A stretch of 64,000 bases of DNA from Balanoglossus misakiensis (GCA_040954595.2 CM082584.2:4340001-4404000); one strand, 5' to 3'; counted from the first letter of the stretch, positions 44,665 through 57,359 are shown. Made by a program: numbers and translations. The notes: generated by a model from the sequence alone, not told the origin.

Positions 44665-46946
44665 CTAAGGAGACAAATCAAAAGTTTATTTTTAAATAGA
44701 GGATCAAGCCCTTATAAGGTGAAAGCTTTGGGAAATTGCAAAAAATCGAGTGAACATAAGGATATTCTACCAAAAACACCTTAGCATCATTGGGGTCACA
44801 GTATATACTGCTCTTTTATTCACAATTTTGACCCGATTTTCTCCCAAGACGTAACACAGAGAATTATTGCTGTAGTTGGAAAATTAGTACGAGAAAATTG
44901 TTTCTACGTGACCAATATGAGTCATAAGGAAGGACAGACTGCATCCGATGGCATCAGGTAGACCCAAACACGACTGACTCACACATGTGGACGTCGCTCT
45001 AAGACATGAATTCATTGAAACTGTAATACATTTATTAGTATGAATTATGATTGGCCGAAATGCTCTATACGTATTACAAGCATCAACATGTTCATGAATA
45101 TGTACATAACTAATTGTTTACCATATTGGACGGGCATATGCATTATGACCAGCATAGTTTATAGTTGGTGATACAAAAATTTGCTTGGTATCAAAACCAC
45201 GTGGTTTCCAACCGTCGTTGAAGTGTCCAATCTGTTCGGACGTTTGCTGTCCTCCTAGGGCAACGTCTCCTGTAAAGGAAACAAATGTCCAACAAGAGCT
45301 AGAACATTTCTAGTTTTCACGAATGAACGGCTGCGTATTTCTCCGCTGTGCTCGCTATACATTTACACTACACTAAACTTATTTAGCATAAGCCTATATA
45401 GCTAATGGGAGTACAATACATTATAATAAATAGGCCTACAATACAATAAATACAATGCATTAAATACAATGCAATGCAATGTAATGCAGTACAGTACAGT
45501 ACAGTACAGTACAGTACAGTACAGTACAGTACAGTACAGTACAGTACAGTACAGTACAGTACAGTACAGTACAGTACAGTACAGTACAGTACAGTACAGT
45601 ACAGTACAATACAGTACAGTACAATACAATACAATACAATACAATACAATACAATACAATACAATACAATACAATACAATACAATACAATACAATACAAT
45701 ACAATACAATACAATACAATACAATACAATACAATACAATACAATGACATACCTGGAATAAGAAATTGTCCATCGTCAAGTATGGGGGCGACTCTATCAA
45801 AAGTAGTACCATGATATGCAACGTGCCATATTTTATCTATTTTCAAGCTTTCCAGTTTGTGTTTCTTTACACTGAAGAAAATAAATTATATATTGATTGA
45901 TTAAAACAACGAAGATGCAGACACAACGCAGTTTTCATGTGCTTCAAAAGATACGGGAGTGACACGAAAGAAGGGATGTCTGATATGGCCAAAGAGTAAG
46001 TTCTACCGTGTCCTGTCATATTTGAAACTTCACAAATTACGGTAACCTTAACTTTATCAAGTGAAGTAGAGGGTTGAGTAAATGTCAAGTAACTGGATAC
46101 CTATAATCTTTAAAACAAAATTAAAGAAAATAACTACAAGTAATCGATTTCGTCGAAAAACCTCATATATAGGGATGGAATACTTAGATGCAAAATATAG
46201 TATCGTATTGGTATTAACAACATTTTAACTCTACAATAGAAAAAAATATGTTTAAAATATGTTATCTTCCGAACGATGCTAAGTTTAATGTGGAACCACT
46301 ATTTACTCACTCTAGAGAGAAGCGTGCCCAGCCAACTGGTGGTGCGTACATCGAAGGCGGGTTTCCCCTTTCATACGTCTGCTCGTCACCTCGTTTCCAA
46401 TTGCAGGTACTACAGTAACACCGGCTGTGTTGATAATAGTCACTGAAACAAGAATCTGGAAAAGGGTATACATGTACTATACTGAATTTGAAACTTTGTT
46501 ATTTCCATTTCACGTATATGTCATTGAAGATCTTTATCACTTTAACGATACATGTATTGCACTTTAGAAGGCTGACGGGCTTTCTGCCTTCGTAGCTGTT
46601 TACTTTGGGAAGAAAATAGTTGTAGAATGGCACTGAAGCCTGTAAATTGCAAGCGGTGTTTATCAAAGGCTACGATCGAGAATTTCTTACCAACATTCTC
46701 CAATGGTAGGTAGGTAGGTACGTACGTAGCACACGTATGTAATATTTGTACGTACGTATACAATGTTTGTTTGACCGTACGACGCGATATTACAAACTGC
46801 GCGCCTTTTTACCATCGCCAAAATAAATATGTCTTAATTACTACACCAATGTCGGTGATATGTACCTGGTAGGCGCAACAATGACACAACCATGGCACAT
46901 TTTTCATAGTATCGGCAATTGATTTGGGGAGGAACACCATCTTGTC
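44454..46946 (-). CDS. YHGT-motif protein gene, five 3'-terminal coding exons
   Basis: Exons at 46866-46946, 46311-46455, 45753-45871, 45122-45269 and 44454-44664 join with matching phases into about 234 residues ending at a TAA. In order: QDGVPPQINCRYYEKC, a Cys-rich part ending HSRCYCSTCNW, RGNPPSMYAPPVGWARFSLD, WHVAYHGTTFDRVAPILDDG, GDVALGGQ...IGHFNDGWKPRGFDT, KQIFVSPTINYAGHNAYARP, VWIRPGSYSIGPETIGARG, VEWSTKERGAVVPYGLLVKV. I know these blocks from uncharacterised invertebrate proteins. YHGT followed by I(L)xxG recalls the first motif of ADP-ribosyltransferase folds (inference). The cysteines may bind zinc. The first visible exon starts inside a codon, so 5' exons are missing and should lie at or beyond 46.95 kb, towards the duplicated repeats. 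Function unknown. Confidence 0.82.
45122..45269 (-). CDS. YHGT gene fourth visible exon
   Basis: Acceptor CCTTTACAG|GAGACG and donor ATATG|GTAAAC; 148 bp. It codes GDVALGGQQTSEQIGHF, NDGWKPRGFDTKQIFVSP and TINYAGHNAYARPI. Phases 1 in and 2 out agree with both neighbours. Confidence 0.85.
45491..45745. repeat. Two-phase pentanucleotide microsatellite, (ACAGT)n then (ACAAT)n
   Basis: Twenty-six units from 45491 to 45620 are ACAGT with one ACAAT interruption (45606); 25 units from 45621 to 45745 are pure ACAAT. A degenerate lead-in (ACAAT/GCAAT words) starts near 45415. It lies in an intron of the YHGT gene and ends 7 bp before the splice donor of the exon at 45753. The long open frames across it are only repeat translations. 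Confidence 0.97.
45753..45871 (-). CDS. YHGT gene third visible exon (YHGT motif)
   Basis: Acceptor TTTTCTTCAG|TGTAAAG and donor ATTCCAG|GTATGT; 119 bp, 39 complete codons. It holds IWHVAYHGTTFDRVAPIL and DDGQFLIP. The donor GT lies directly beside the pentanucleotide array. Confidence 0.87.
46311..46455 (-). CDS. YHGT gene second visible exon (Cys-rich part)
   Basis: Donor CTCTAGA|GTGAGT. Two acceptors are possible: CTTTTCCAG|ATTCTTG (46455), which keeps the frame with the upstream exon and gives DSCFSDYYQHSRCYCSTC, and TTGTTTCAG|TGACTA (46442), which does not. I chose the first. It codes CYCSTCNWKRGDEQTYERG then NPPSMYAPPVGWARFSL. Confidence 0.82.
46866..46946 (-). CDS. YHGT gene first visible exon
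   Basis: Acceptor TTATGTTTTAG|GACAAG and donor CTACCAG|GTACAT; 81 bp coding QDGVPPQINCRYYEKCAMVV then SLLRLP. Of the three frames only this one links in phase to the next exon. It begins with two bases of a codon, so at least one more upstream exon exists. Confidence 0.72.
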
Positions 46947-47157
46947 CTAAAACATAATACAAATACATGATCTTATATACTTTGATTACTTCGCATTAAG
47001 CTTACTAAACCTGATATGGTTTGATTAAATGAAAAAAAAAAACAGGCCATAGTCGAATGTTTTATAGGAGGCTGTCGCCGGAAGTCCATTTGTGAGACTT
47101 ATATATATATAGCGTTGGTATTGCTAATACAATCCAAGAGGGCCCTGTCCATCGCCT
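46947..47157. other. Boundary segment before the second duplicated copy
   Basis: It contains an A-run (47031-47042), a short (TA)n tract near 47099-47110 and no confirmed exon. A minus-strand frame across 47062-47253 runs into the duplicated sequence, and its GAGCG|GTAGGC site could be a donor, but phase and homology give no support. Whether the duplication starts at 47158 or further left cannot be judged, because copy 1 is cut by the window start. Confidence 0.5.
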
Positions 47158-48253
47158 ACCGCTCATAGAACAAGTGGCGCCATCAAGCATTCTGACCTGG
47201 AGAACATGGGGGTTTGTCTGCCCCTCCGTCAATTTACTCCCAGGCTTTTCCATTCGTTTACATCACGGATCCTTTTTAGGTATCTCATTAATATATCATT
47301 TCTAATCCAAAGACTCTACAGAATCTAGAGTCAAAATATCGTATTCTGTTCATGCCCACATTTTGCAAAGGATTACGATAACATGAAGAGTCTTCTGTAA
47401 CGTCAAGCTAAATTTGAAAACTTGCCTCTCCCAGGTTCGTATATACGTCGATCATGCAGCTAAAATAAAATTAAAAGTACATTTAATGAGATCCATGTGT
47501 ATTACGTGCGTGCCTGTCATGAATGCCATATGGCATTTATGCCCACATGTATGTATGAGAATGTGTAAGTCGCAGCCTACACTGCAAAGTATACGCCATA
47601 TAAACTCCCATAAATGCCTCGACATGGACAATGTACATCAAGGCTGACAGCAAGATTTTTTGTGTTTGAAAACGCCATTGATAAACGTGCATAGAAGGCA
47701 ACAGAAAAACACTTTACTGGACGTACCGTCTGTTGACTGAACTGGGTCACCATGTTTTCCATTTCATAATAGTAAGTCCCGATCGGCTCTGTTAATCAGG
47801 AAAAGAAACAACAGGGGGGCTGCAAACATGAAAGTTATAAATGGCGGAGTACGTTCCGATCTGCATTTTCCCTAGGCGAGCCGTAACAACACAGCCCTGC
47901 CACGCAGAGCACAGGGGGCTGCAAACATGAAAGTTATAAATGGCGGAGCTTCTGCATTTTCCCCCAATAAACATTACTTGATGAACAGTCAGTGCCTTTC
48001 ACACGTGCCGTCAACGCCGCCTCAGAGGTGGCCCTAGGGCGGCGTTAATTGGTAAGTGCCACGTGTGAAAAGGTGAGAGCGGCCCTGCGCCGCACTTTTT
48101 CTGGGACGGTGTTGAGGGGTGGGACCTGGGTCGGGGCGCCGCACTAAACAGCGAATCAAATCACGTGTGAACAGAAACACCGCACTAAACGCCGATCTAA
48201 ACGCCCTCTACCGACGCGGTTTGTCTCATTAAGCGCTGCATTAAAGGCTTTAA

Positions 48254-48829
48254 AGGTCCCATGCCATGCCCTATACAACCACGCGTAAAATCACTCTTTG
48301 GGTCTTGAAGTTAACGTATGTTACTATCTTGCATTGCGTATTACCCTCTGTGCTTAGATAACAGGCAAGTAAAAGTGACGAGTGGGCGTGTACCCCTAAC
48401 CCAACTCAGTCGATTTTTTTCGGCTTTTCGAAGTTAAGCCGAAGACTTATCTTGATGTGGACAAATAGTCTTTCACACCTTTGTAAATCCTCTGCCTGTA
48501 ATGTGAGGCAAGGGTTTCCTTTGCTTTGAACACTGTTTATGTAGCTTGCCTTTGTCTGTGGACTTAATTACTCATGGACCGCTAATTACACTTTACTGTA
48601 AACAGAATGGTACACTACGACATAGTGTACTTGTTTGTCCATATGCAAATACCTTCGCCTGGCTCGAGTGCGAAGTGGCTCCCTGATCACAGGCATGATA
48701 AAAGGGGGCAAATTCCGGCATTCGTGCACATTTTTCGGAACCGACACAATAGGCAATGCATAGACGGGTACCCTAGGTGAGCTTTAGATGGGGAAAAATG
48801 AAAACTTTTCAAAGCATGTCATAAACCCT
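48254..48829. mobile_element. 576-bp TTAA-flanked element, present only in copy 2
   Basis: TTAA flanks both sides (48250-48253, 48830-48833), and the empty site with a single TTAA is at 1093-1096 in copy 1. Termini are AGGTCCCATGCCATGC and the inverse of AGGGTTTATGACATGC, an imperfect inverted repeat. A TTAA target and its clean presence/absence suit a piggyBac-type non-autonomous element. No transposase frame. It was gained after the large duplication, or lost from copy 1 by precise excision, which piggyBac elements can do. Confidence 0.85.
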
Positions 48830-49358
48830 TTAAGCTGTAACTTTTGGGATAATTTTTATAATTTTTTCTTTCAAACTGCACTACCATTAGTCCATGCAGA
48901 TGAAGGCAGTGAACTATACACAAGCATTATAAACCCTAAATATGAGTGCATATGCAAGTTTTAACCAGATAAATAATAAAGCTTTGCCGCAAGCGATTAT
49001 GGCCGCCACCGTGGGAAAATGCAAGAAACAATGAAAATGTTGCATTTCCGGTTATGAAACTTCATAAACAAAACATGATCTCATCCACTTGAGCTCATGG
49101 AAGTAAATGTACACCACTGAGACATCAGATTTTCATTTTTCATTGCAATATTGCACTTTTTCTAAAATTGCAGGAATTTTCGTTTTTCTTTAATTTTTGG
49201 CCATTTTGTCATAAATAAGTGTTGATCTTGATATATTATCGAGAAATATCATGTAATAGACATAATTAAAAGCATATATGAGATTATTCAAAACTTTAAT
49301 TTTTTATCCAGTTGCAGCTCATGTACCTTTAAGCGTTGAGGTTCACTTTACTAAAACA

Positions 49359-49460
49359 ATGGCCGAAGCAGTGTCTCGACGCAACAATTGGAGTGACGCG
49401 GAAATGGCCAAGGCACATACACAGGAATTGCAAAGTCAACCTCCGACGACGATTTTGTAG
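49359..49460 (+). pseudogene. Possible Myb/SANT-like domain relic, copy 2
   Basis: Counterpart of 1625-1726, reading MAEAVSRRNNWSDAEMAK before the stop. Two residues differ from copy 1, both from single-base changes. Confidence 0.25.
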
Positions 49461-49862
49461 CATGGACTGCAGTCTTCCAATCGCAACCTCCAATGAAAGG
49501 TTACCATAAACGGGTATCGGGTCATTCAAATGCCCATGAAATCGGCGCCGACGACGTTTAAAAAGCAAATTCAAGAGTACCATATACGGTAAACACATCA
49601 CTGGATCCACCATTGTGACCTTTAGCCACGCTGCTGTGGACGCGTAGTGGGCGATGACCCCGTCCCTTTTATACACATGTGAATGCAAAACTATTTGAGT
49701 CGCTGATAAGAAATGTTTACCAACTTTTATAATCCCAAAAAGGGCGCCCCAGGCTAACCATGGCAGGTTAATGTGTTTATTGTAGGTATATTAACCTGTG
49801 AGTGACAAAAAGATTGTTTTCCATATTTATGGACGATAGCATTATCCAAATTCTAATTCTAA

Positions 49863-50407
49863 GGGAGCATTCGTTTTTTACAGGGAGGGGGGGGGGCGGT
49901 GGAAATCGGGGGGGGGGGGTTTACTTTTACAAAGCAGTTTTTAGGGGGGGGACAAATTTTATAATCAAGGGATTATTATATAGGGACTGAAAGGGGGGGA
50001 CTTGAAAACTTTGACGGCTAAATATTTATTTTGAGTCCACAAAAATGCAGTTTCGCGTCCTTTATTTTACAAAATTTTCTAATGTGGGAGGGGGACACCC
50101 CCTCCCAAACCCACCCCCTTCAATTCTCGGTTTACAATGTCTCCCAACACAGAATACAAATACTTACAAAATAAAAACAATGTTCAGTTTTACTACCCAC
50201 TGATGAGGGGAAACATCGGTTTCAAATTCTTTTCATGGGAGCGCTGTGTCCATGATATAAGTTTAATCCGGTGGATAAACTTTTTTTTGGGGGGGGGTCA
50301 CATTTTAGAAAAGTAATTTCCAGGGGGGGGGTTGCCTTTTACATTTAGTCGGCGACTCAAATTCCACCGCCCCCCCCCCCCCCTCCCTGTAAAAAACGAA
50401 TGCTCCC
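49863..50407. mobile_element. PIF/Harbinger-like MITE, copy 2
   Basis: Counterpart of 2129-2672 with the same TAA target duplication (49860-49862, 50408-50410). Differences are mainly in poly-G, poly-C and poly-T lengths, where sequencing error is also possible. Confidence 0.8.
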
Positions 50408-50429
50408 TAACCTTCTTAAAATCGCCTAT

Positions 50430-50870
50430 TAGGCCGTTCACATTACTCAAAAAATGCTAGGACCTTGTGGTACGTGGCCGAGCAAAACAGAAGGTGTGAA
50501 CGGGTCTGGCCGACCCTTGTCCGGACAATTTTTGTCCCAGTCGAATGAGAAGGTTCGTGGTCGACTCTGGTCCGACTCTGGTCTCAACCCGGTGTGTGTG
50601 GACACGTTTCGTCCGACTCTGGTCCTAGTTGACACCTTTTACAATGTACATAACAGTGCAGTCTATCGTTTGAATTGACAATGGTGAAAATCGAATAAAC
50701 AACCAGAAGAGGACCAACAAGGTTCTGCTTTATAAGGTCAAAGGTTGGCCAGACAACGTTGGCCAGGACGGTGCCAAACAAAATGTGAACAGGAACTAAC
50801 GATTGGCTTATCTTGTCACAATCATCGGGATTAGTTTTGCCCGGCCACGGGCCTAGATGTGAACCCTCTA
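50430..50870. mobile_element. Second TIR-like insertion, copy 2
   Basis: Counterpart of 2695-3135, essentially identical, in the same place within the repeat unit. Confidence 0.55.
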
Positions 50871-51234
50871 TATTATCATAATTTTCTGACTTCCGTTTGG
50901 AGTTAAAATGTCGTATTCTGTACATGTACTTACATGTTGTACAGATTGCGATAACATGAAAAGTCTACTGTAACGTATATCTACATGTGAAAACTTACCT
51001 GCAGGAGGTGCGGATCAAGCAAAGGTTTTTAAATGGCTGGTACCAGGTTATTAACTATAAGAATGTAAAACAAATGTTACCCGGAAGTGGTGCCGGTCTC
51101 CCACGTGGTGTTACAGGAGGCGCGGATCGAGGTCTGCCGTATCCATATAATTCAGGCTGTGGAGGCCATTGCAAAAATAAAATTAAAAATACATTAAATG
51201 AAACGCATTTAGGCCACCACAAAATCGCAAACTT

Positions 51235-54200
51235 GGTAACGTCACGCTTTCAAATAATTATGATACATACGATTCATCGACCACCCTATCTGTTTGATGA
51301 GCGATATTAATTGAGCACTGTGACATTTTCATGCTGACAAATCTCATTATGTATGGGAATGTGTAAATCGCAGCCGACATCCTCAATTATTATGTTCTAC
51401 ACCATATACACTCCCATTCATGGTTTGACATGGATGGTGCACATCCAGGCTGACATCTAAAAGTTTTTCCATATTTGAAAACGCTAGTGGTAAACGATTT
51501 TTAAAAGACGTGCGTATGACTATAGTGTAACACTTTATTGACATATACCTGTCTTGCCGCGGCAAAATTACGATACCGTGTCATGCGCATGCTCGCCTCT
51601 GTTAATCAGGAAAGAAAAAAACAATATTGACAACTTTGTATATGCTAGTAATCGCTGGTACATACTGCAAGGATTTAATAAATATATAAGCCTATAATCA
51701 ACATAATTTGGTTGAAATGTTAGTCTGTTTAGTTCCATTTTTATGGTTGATAATATTATCCAAATTCTAATTCTAACCTTGTTAAAATCGCCTCTATCAT
51801 CATTTTCTGACTTCCGTTTTCATCGTGGGCTTTTGACACACAAGGCGCAATGGATTCGAAAGAGGTACAAAACTTTACGTGGGAGAATGCAGAATCATAA
51901 ATTTCGTAATATTGTACATGTGGCCAGTAAAATTTTACCATTCCTTATCGGACTCGACAGGTTTACGTTTATAGAGTAGCATAAATTTTTCAGCTCTATA
52001 GTTTTACAGCGCATGGAGCCTATTGTGTTTGATGAGGTCAATTTGGCTTGGTACCATTTGAAAGAAAACAGGGGGAGTAAATATCCATGATCTTATTTCA
52101 CAAGGCAATATACCTGTAGTGAATCCCCTCGGCTTGAACAAAGCTTGGCTTCCCTTTTCCTTATTCATCTTCATAGAGCAATTGTCAACACAGGCAATGC
52201 CCTTCTTGAAAAGGCCATTTCTAGTAAACGACTATATTCGCAGATAGGGGCAACACCTCGGCTGCTATACTATGGCATTATTTATAAATCTATGAGTCAC
52301 GTGCTTTACTACAAAAAGCCAGTTTTGTAATTTATTGCCTGAAAATGTTTCATCTTCAATACCAGATTTCACGCCAAGGTTATAAAAAGACTGGTACCAG
52401 ACTAGTAACTATAATAATGCAAAACAATCGTTACTCAGTAGTGGCGTCTCATTAATATATCATTTGTACTCCAAAGTCTCTGCCAAATCTAGAGTCAAAA
52501 TATTGTATTCTGTACATACTTAACATTTTGCACAGATTGCAATAACATTCAAAAGCCTACTGTAACGTCTATCTAAATGTGAAAACTTGCCTTCATCAAA
52601 ATCGGATTCGGGGCTTTCCCATCCAAATTCAGACTGTTGCTGCCATTGCTAAAATAAAATTAAAAATACATTAAATAAAAACCATTTGTACTAAGTGCCT
52701 ACACGCATGTAGACCCAAACAAAATCGCAAACTTGCATGGTAACGTCACGCTTTCAAATAATTATGATACATAAGATTCATCGACCACCCTATCTGTTTG
52801 ATGAGCGATATTAATTGAGCACTGTGACATTTTCATGCTGACAAATCTCATTATGTATGGGAATGTGTAAATCGCAGCCGACATCCTCAATTATTATGTT
52901 CTACACCATATACACTCCCATTCATGGTTTGACATGGATGGTGCAATCCAGGCTGACAACAAAATGTTTTACCATATTTGAAAACGCTAGTGATAAACGT
53001 TTTAAAAAGACGTGCGTATATGACGATAGATTAACACTTTACCGGCGTTCGAGTGCGAAAGACTGGTCTTCCCGCGCCAAAATTACGCTGTGTCATGGAC
53101 GGATCTATTAATCAGGAAAAAAAACAATAATGACAACTTTATATCTGCTAGTAATCGCTGGTACATACTGCAAGGATTTAATAAATATATAAGCCTATAA
53201 TCAACATAATTTGGTTGAAATGTTAGTCTGTTTAGTTCCATTTTTATGGTTGATAATATTATCCAAATTCTAATTCTAACCTTGTTAAAATCGCCTCTAT
53301 CATCATTTTCTGACTTCCGTTTTCATCGTGGGCTTTTGACACACAAGGCGCAATGGATTCGAAAGAGGTACAAAACTTTACGTGGGAGAATGCAGAATCA
53401 TAAATTTCGTAATATTGTACATGTGGCCAGTAAAATTTTACCATTCCTTATCGGACTCGACAGGTTTACGTTTATAGAGTAGCATAAATTTTTCAGCTCT
53501 ATAGTTTTACAGCGCATGGAGCCTATTGTGTTTGATGAGGTCAATTTGGCTTGGTACCATTTGAAAGAAAACAGGGGGAGTAAATATCCATGATCTTATT
53601 TCACAAGGCAATATACCTGTAGTGAATCCCCTCGGCTTGAACAAAGCTTGGCTTCCCTTTTCCTTATTCATCTTCATAGAGCAATTGTCAACACAGGCAA
53701 TGCCCTTCTTGAAAAGGCCATTTCTAGTAAACGACTATATTCGCAGATAGGGGCAACACCTCGGCTGCTATACTATGGCATTATTTATAAATCTATGAGT
53801 CACGTGCTTTACTACAAAAAGCCAGTTTTGTAATTTATTGCCTGAAAATGTTTCATCTTCAATACCAGATTTCACGCCAAGGTTATAAAAAGACTGGTAC
53901 CAGACTAGTAACTATAATAATGCAAAACAATCGTTACTCAGTAGTGGCGTCTCATTAATATATCATTTGTACTCCAAAGTCTCTGCCAAATCTAGAGTCA
54001 AAATATTGTATTCTGTACATACTTAACATTTTGCACAGATTGCAATAACATTCAAAAGCCTACTGTAACGTCTATCTAAATGTGAAAACTTGCCTTCATC
54101 AAAATCGGATTCGGGGCTTTCCCATCCAAATTCAGACTGTTGCTGCCATTGCTAAAATAAAATTAAAAATACATTAAATAAAAACCATTTGTACTAAGTG

Positions 54201-56189
54201 CCTACACGCATGTAGACCCAAACAAAATCGCAAACTTGCATGGTAACGTCACGCTTTCAAATAATTATGATACATAAGATTCATCGACCACCCTATCTGT
54301 TTGATGAGCGATATTAATTGAGCACTGTGACATTTTCATGCTGACAAATCTCATTATGTATGGGAATGTGTAAATCGCAGCCGACATCCTCAATTATTAT
54401 GTTCTACACCATATACACTCCCATTCATGGTTTGACATGGATGGTGCAATCCAGGCTGACAACAAAATGTTTTACCATATTTGAAAACGCTAGTGATAAA
54501 CGTTTTAAAAAGACGTGCGTATATGACGATAGATTAACACTTTACCGGCGTTCGAGTGCGAAAGACTGGTCTTCCCGCGCCAAAATTACGCTGTGTCATG
54601 GACGGATCTATTAATCAGGAAAAAAAACAATAATGACAACTTTGTATCTGCTAGTAATCGCTGGTACATACTGCAAGGATTTAATAAATATATAAGCCTA
54701 TAATCAACATAATTTGGTTGAAATGTTAGTCTGTTTAGTTCCATTTTTATGGTTGATAATATTATCCAAATTCTAATTCTAACCTTGTTAAAATCGCCTC
54801 TATCATCATTTTCTGACTTCCGTTTTCATCGTGGGCTTTTGACACACAAGGCGCAATGGATTCGAAAGAGGTACAAAACTTTACGTGGGAGAATGCAGAA
54901 TCATAAATTTCGTAATATTGTACATGTGGCCAGTAAAATTTTACCATTCCTTATCGGACTCGACAGGTTTACGTTTATAGAGTAGCATAAATTTTTCAGC
55001 TCTATAGTTTTACAGCGCATGGAGCCTATTGTGTTTGATGAGGTCAATTTGGCTTGGTACCATTTGAAAGAAAACCGGGGGAGTAAATATCCATGATCTT
55101 ATTTCACAAGGCAATATACCTGTAGTGAATCCCCTCGGCTTGAACAAAGCTTGGCTTCCCTTTTCCTTATTCATCTTCATAGAGCAATTGTCAACACAGG
55201 CAATGCCCTTCTTGAAAAGGCCATTTCTAGTAAACGACTATATTCGCAGATAGGGGCAACACCTCGGCTGCTATACTATGGCATTATTTATAAATCTATG
55301 AGTCACGTGCTTTACTACAAAAAGCCAGTTTTGTAATTTATTGCCTGAAAATGTTTCATCTTCAATACCAGATTTCACGCCAAGGTTATAAAAAGACTGG
55401 TACCAGACTAGTAACTATAATAATGCAAAACAATCGTTACTCAGTAGTGGCGTCTCATTAATATATCATTTGTACTCCAAAGTCTCTGCCAAATCTAGAG
55501 TCAAAATATTGTATTCTGTACATACTTAACATTTTGCACAGATTGCAATAACATTCAAAAGCCTACTGTAACGTCTATCTAAATGTGAAAACTTGCCTTC
55601 ATCAAAATCGGATTCGGGGCTTTCCCATCCAAATTCAGACTGTTGCTGCCATTGCTAAAATAAAATTAAAAATACATTAAATAAAAACCATTTGTACTAA
55701 GTGCCTACACGCATGTAGACCCAAACAAAATCGCAAACTTGCATGGTAACGTCACGCTTTCAAATAATTATGATACATAAGATTCATCGACCACCCTATC
55801 TGTTTGATGAGCGATATTAATTGAGCACTGTGACATTTTCATGCTGACAAATCTCATTATGTATGGGAATGTGTAAATCGCAGCCGACACCCTCAATTCT
55901 TATGTTCTACACCAAATATACTCCCTTTCATGGTTTGACATGGATGGTACACATCCAGGCTGACAACAAAATGTTTTACCATATTTGAAAACGCTAGTGA
56001 TAAACGTTTTAAAAAGACGTGCGTATATGACGATAGATTAACACTTTACCGGCGTTCGAGTGCGAAAGACTGGTCTTCCCGCGCCAAAATTACGCTGTGT
56101 CATGGACGGATCTATTAATCAGGAAAAAAAACAATAATGACAACTTTGTATCTGCTAGTAATCGCTGGTACATACTGCAAGGATTTAAT
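51235..56189. repeat. Tandem array of ~1503-bp complex repeat, copy 2
   Basis: Landmarks recur at 51743, 53246 and 54749 (period 1503) and at 52857 and 54360, giving one more unit than copy 1. The first unit has its own variant stretch at 51440-51600 (GACATCTAAAAGTTTTTCC, CATGCGCATGCTCGCC), and the last differs near 55890-55950 (ACACCCTCAATTCTTATG). All units here have TCAACACAGGCAATGCCC, where copy 1 has a shortened TCAAAACTGGCCC. Confidence 0.92.
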
Positions 56190-56946
56190 TAATATTTAAT
56201 CAGCAAAATTTGGTAATAAAGTTAATATGTTTATTGTATGTGTATTTTACTGCGAGTGACAAAAACGGACCAATTTCTACGGAAATAACGTTTTTCTTCT
56301 CTTGAAATCGCGTAATTATCATCTTCAAACTTTTCGTTTTTATCATGGTCTTTAAACAGACATGTCGCAATGGATTCGAATTATAGTTACACAGCTTTAA
56401 GTCGGAGAATGCGAATTCATAAATTTCGCAATATTTGTGCATGTGGCCAGTAATCCGCTGCCAGAAAATGACGGTCTTCAATACAGAAATTCTACATCAA
56501 GCAAATGTTTTTAAATGGCTGGTACCAGGTTATTAACTATAAGAATGTAAAACAAATGTTACCCGGAATTGGTGCCGGTCTCCCACGTGGTGTTACAGGA
56601 GGCGCGGATCGAGGTCTGCCGTATCCATATAATTCAGGCTGTGGAGGCCATTGCAAAAATAAAATTAAAAATACATTAAATGAGAACCATGTGTATTACG
56701 TGCCCACACGCATTTCGGCCCATACAAAATCGCAAACTTCGTAACGTCTCGTTTGCAAACAATTATGCCACATGTTTATTAAATAATATTCCTACGACTC
56801 ATCAGCCTCTCTATTTCTGTTTGATGGACGATATTTTTGGAACACCGTGACATTTACCGGTATATATAAAGATGCTGACAAATCTCCTAACTGTATGTAA
56901 ATGTGTACGTTGCAGTGAAGTAAAAGACTTCAAAGAATATTGTTTA

Positions 56947-57179
56947 AGCAATAAAACACCCCCAGCCATGGTATACCACGAGATTTTGACCAGTTCACGA
57001 CATATACGCACGAGCGATAGCGAGTGCGTATATGGAGTTGAACTGGTCAAAATCGAGTGGTATTAGTAGTTTCATAATTTTATTGGTATTTTAAAAATGT
57101 TTTCCTGTTTTTTTGTTTACTTTTTTATTGAACTGGTCAAAATCGAGTGGTATACCATGGCTGGGGGTGTTTTATTGCT
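56947..57179. mobile_element. Foldback element, copy 2, with 90-bp insertion
   Basis: Counterpart of 7698-7840. The right arm is split: TTGAACTGGTCAAAATCGAG and the next six bases occur at 57038-57063 and again at 57128-57153, separated by 64 bp of T-rich unrelated sequence. The rest is unchanged from copy 1. Confidence 0.85.
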
Positions 57180-57359
57180 ATTATATTATACCAGTATATT
57201 GAAACTTTGCATAAAACATTTTAAAAAGGCACTTTCTTTGACTATGAGTTTTGCGTGATATATGACTGTGGTATGTGACGAATATATCACAGTCACGTGT
57301 CGTGTCTCGACCAATAAAATAGCGTGATTTACACCATCAATATACTGGTATAATATAAT
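57180..57359. mobile_element. 180-bp MITE, copy 2
   Basis: Counterpart of 7841-8020, with intact 22-bp inverted ends. Confidence 0.75.

Noticed and set aside
45383-45846. Long frames (up to 139 codons) of LYCIV or QYSTV repeats
   Set aside because: Translation of the pentanucleotide microsatellite; only 45753-45871 on the minus strand is coding.
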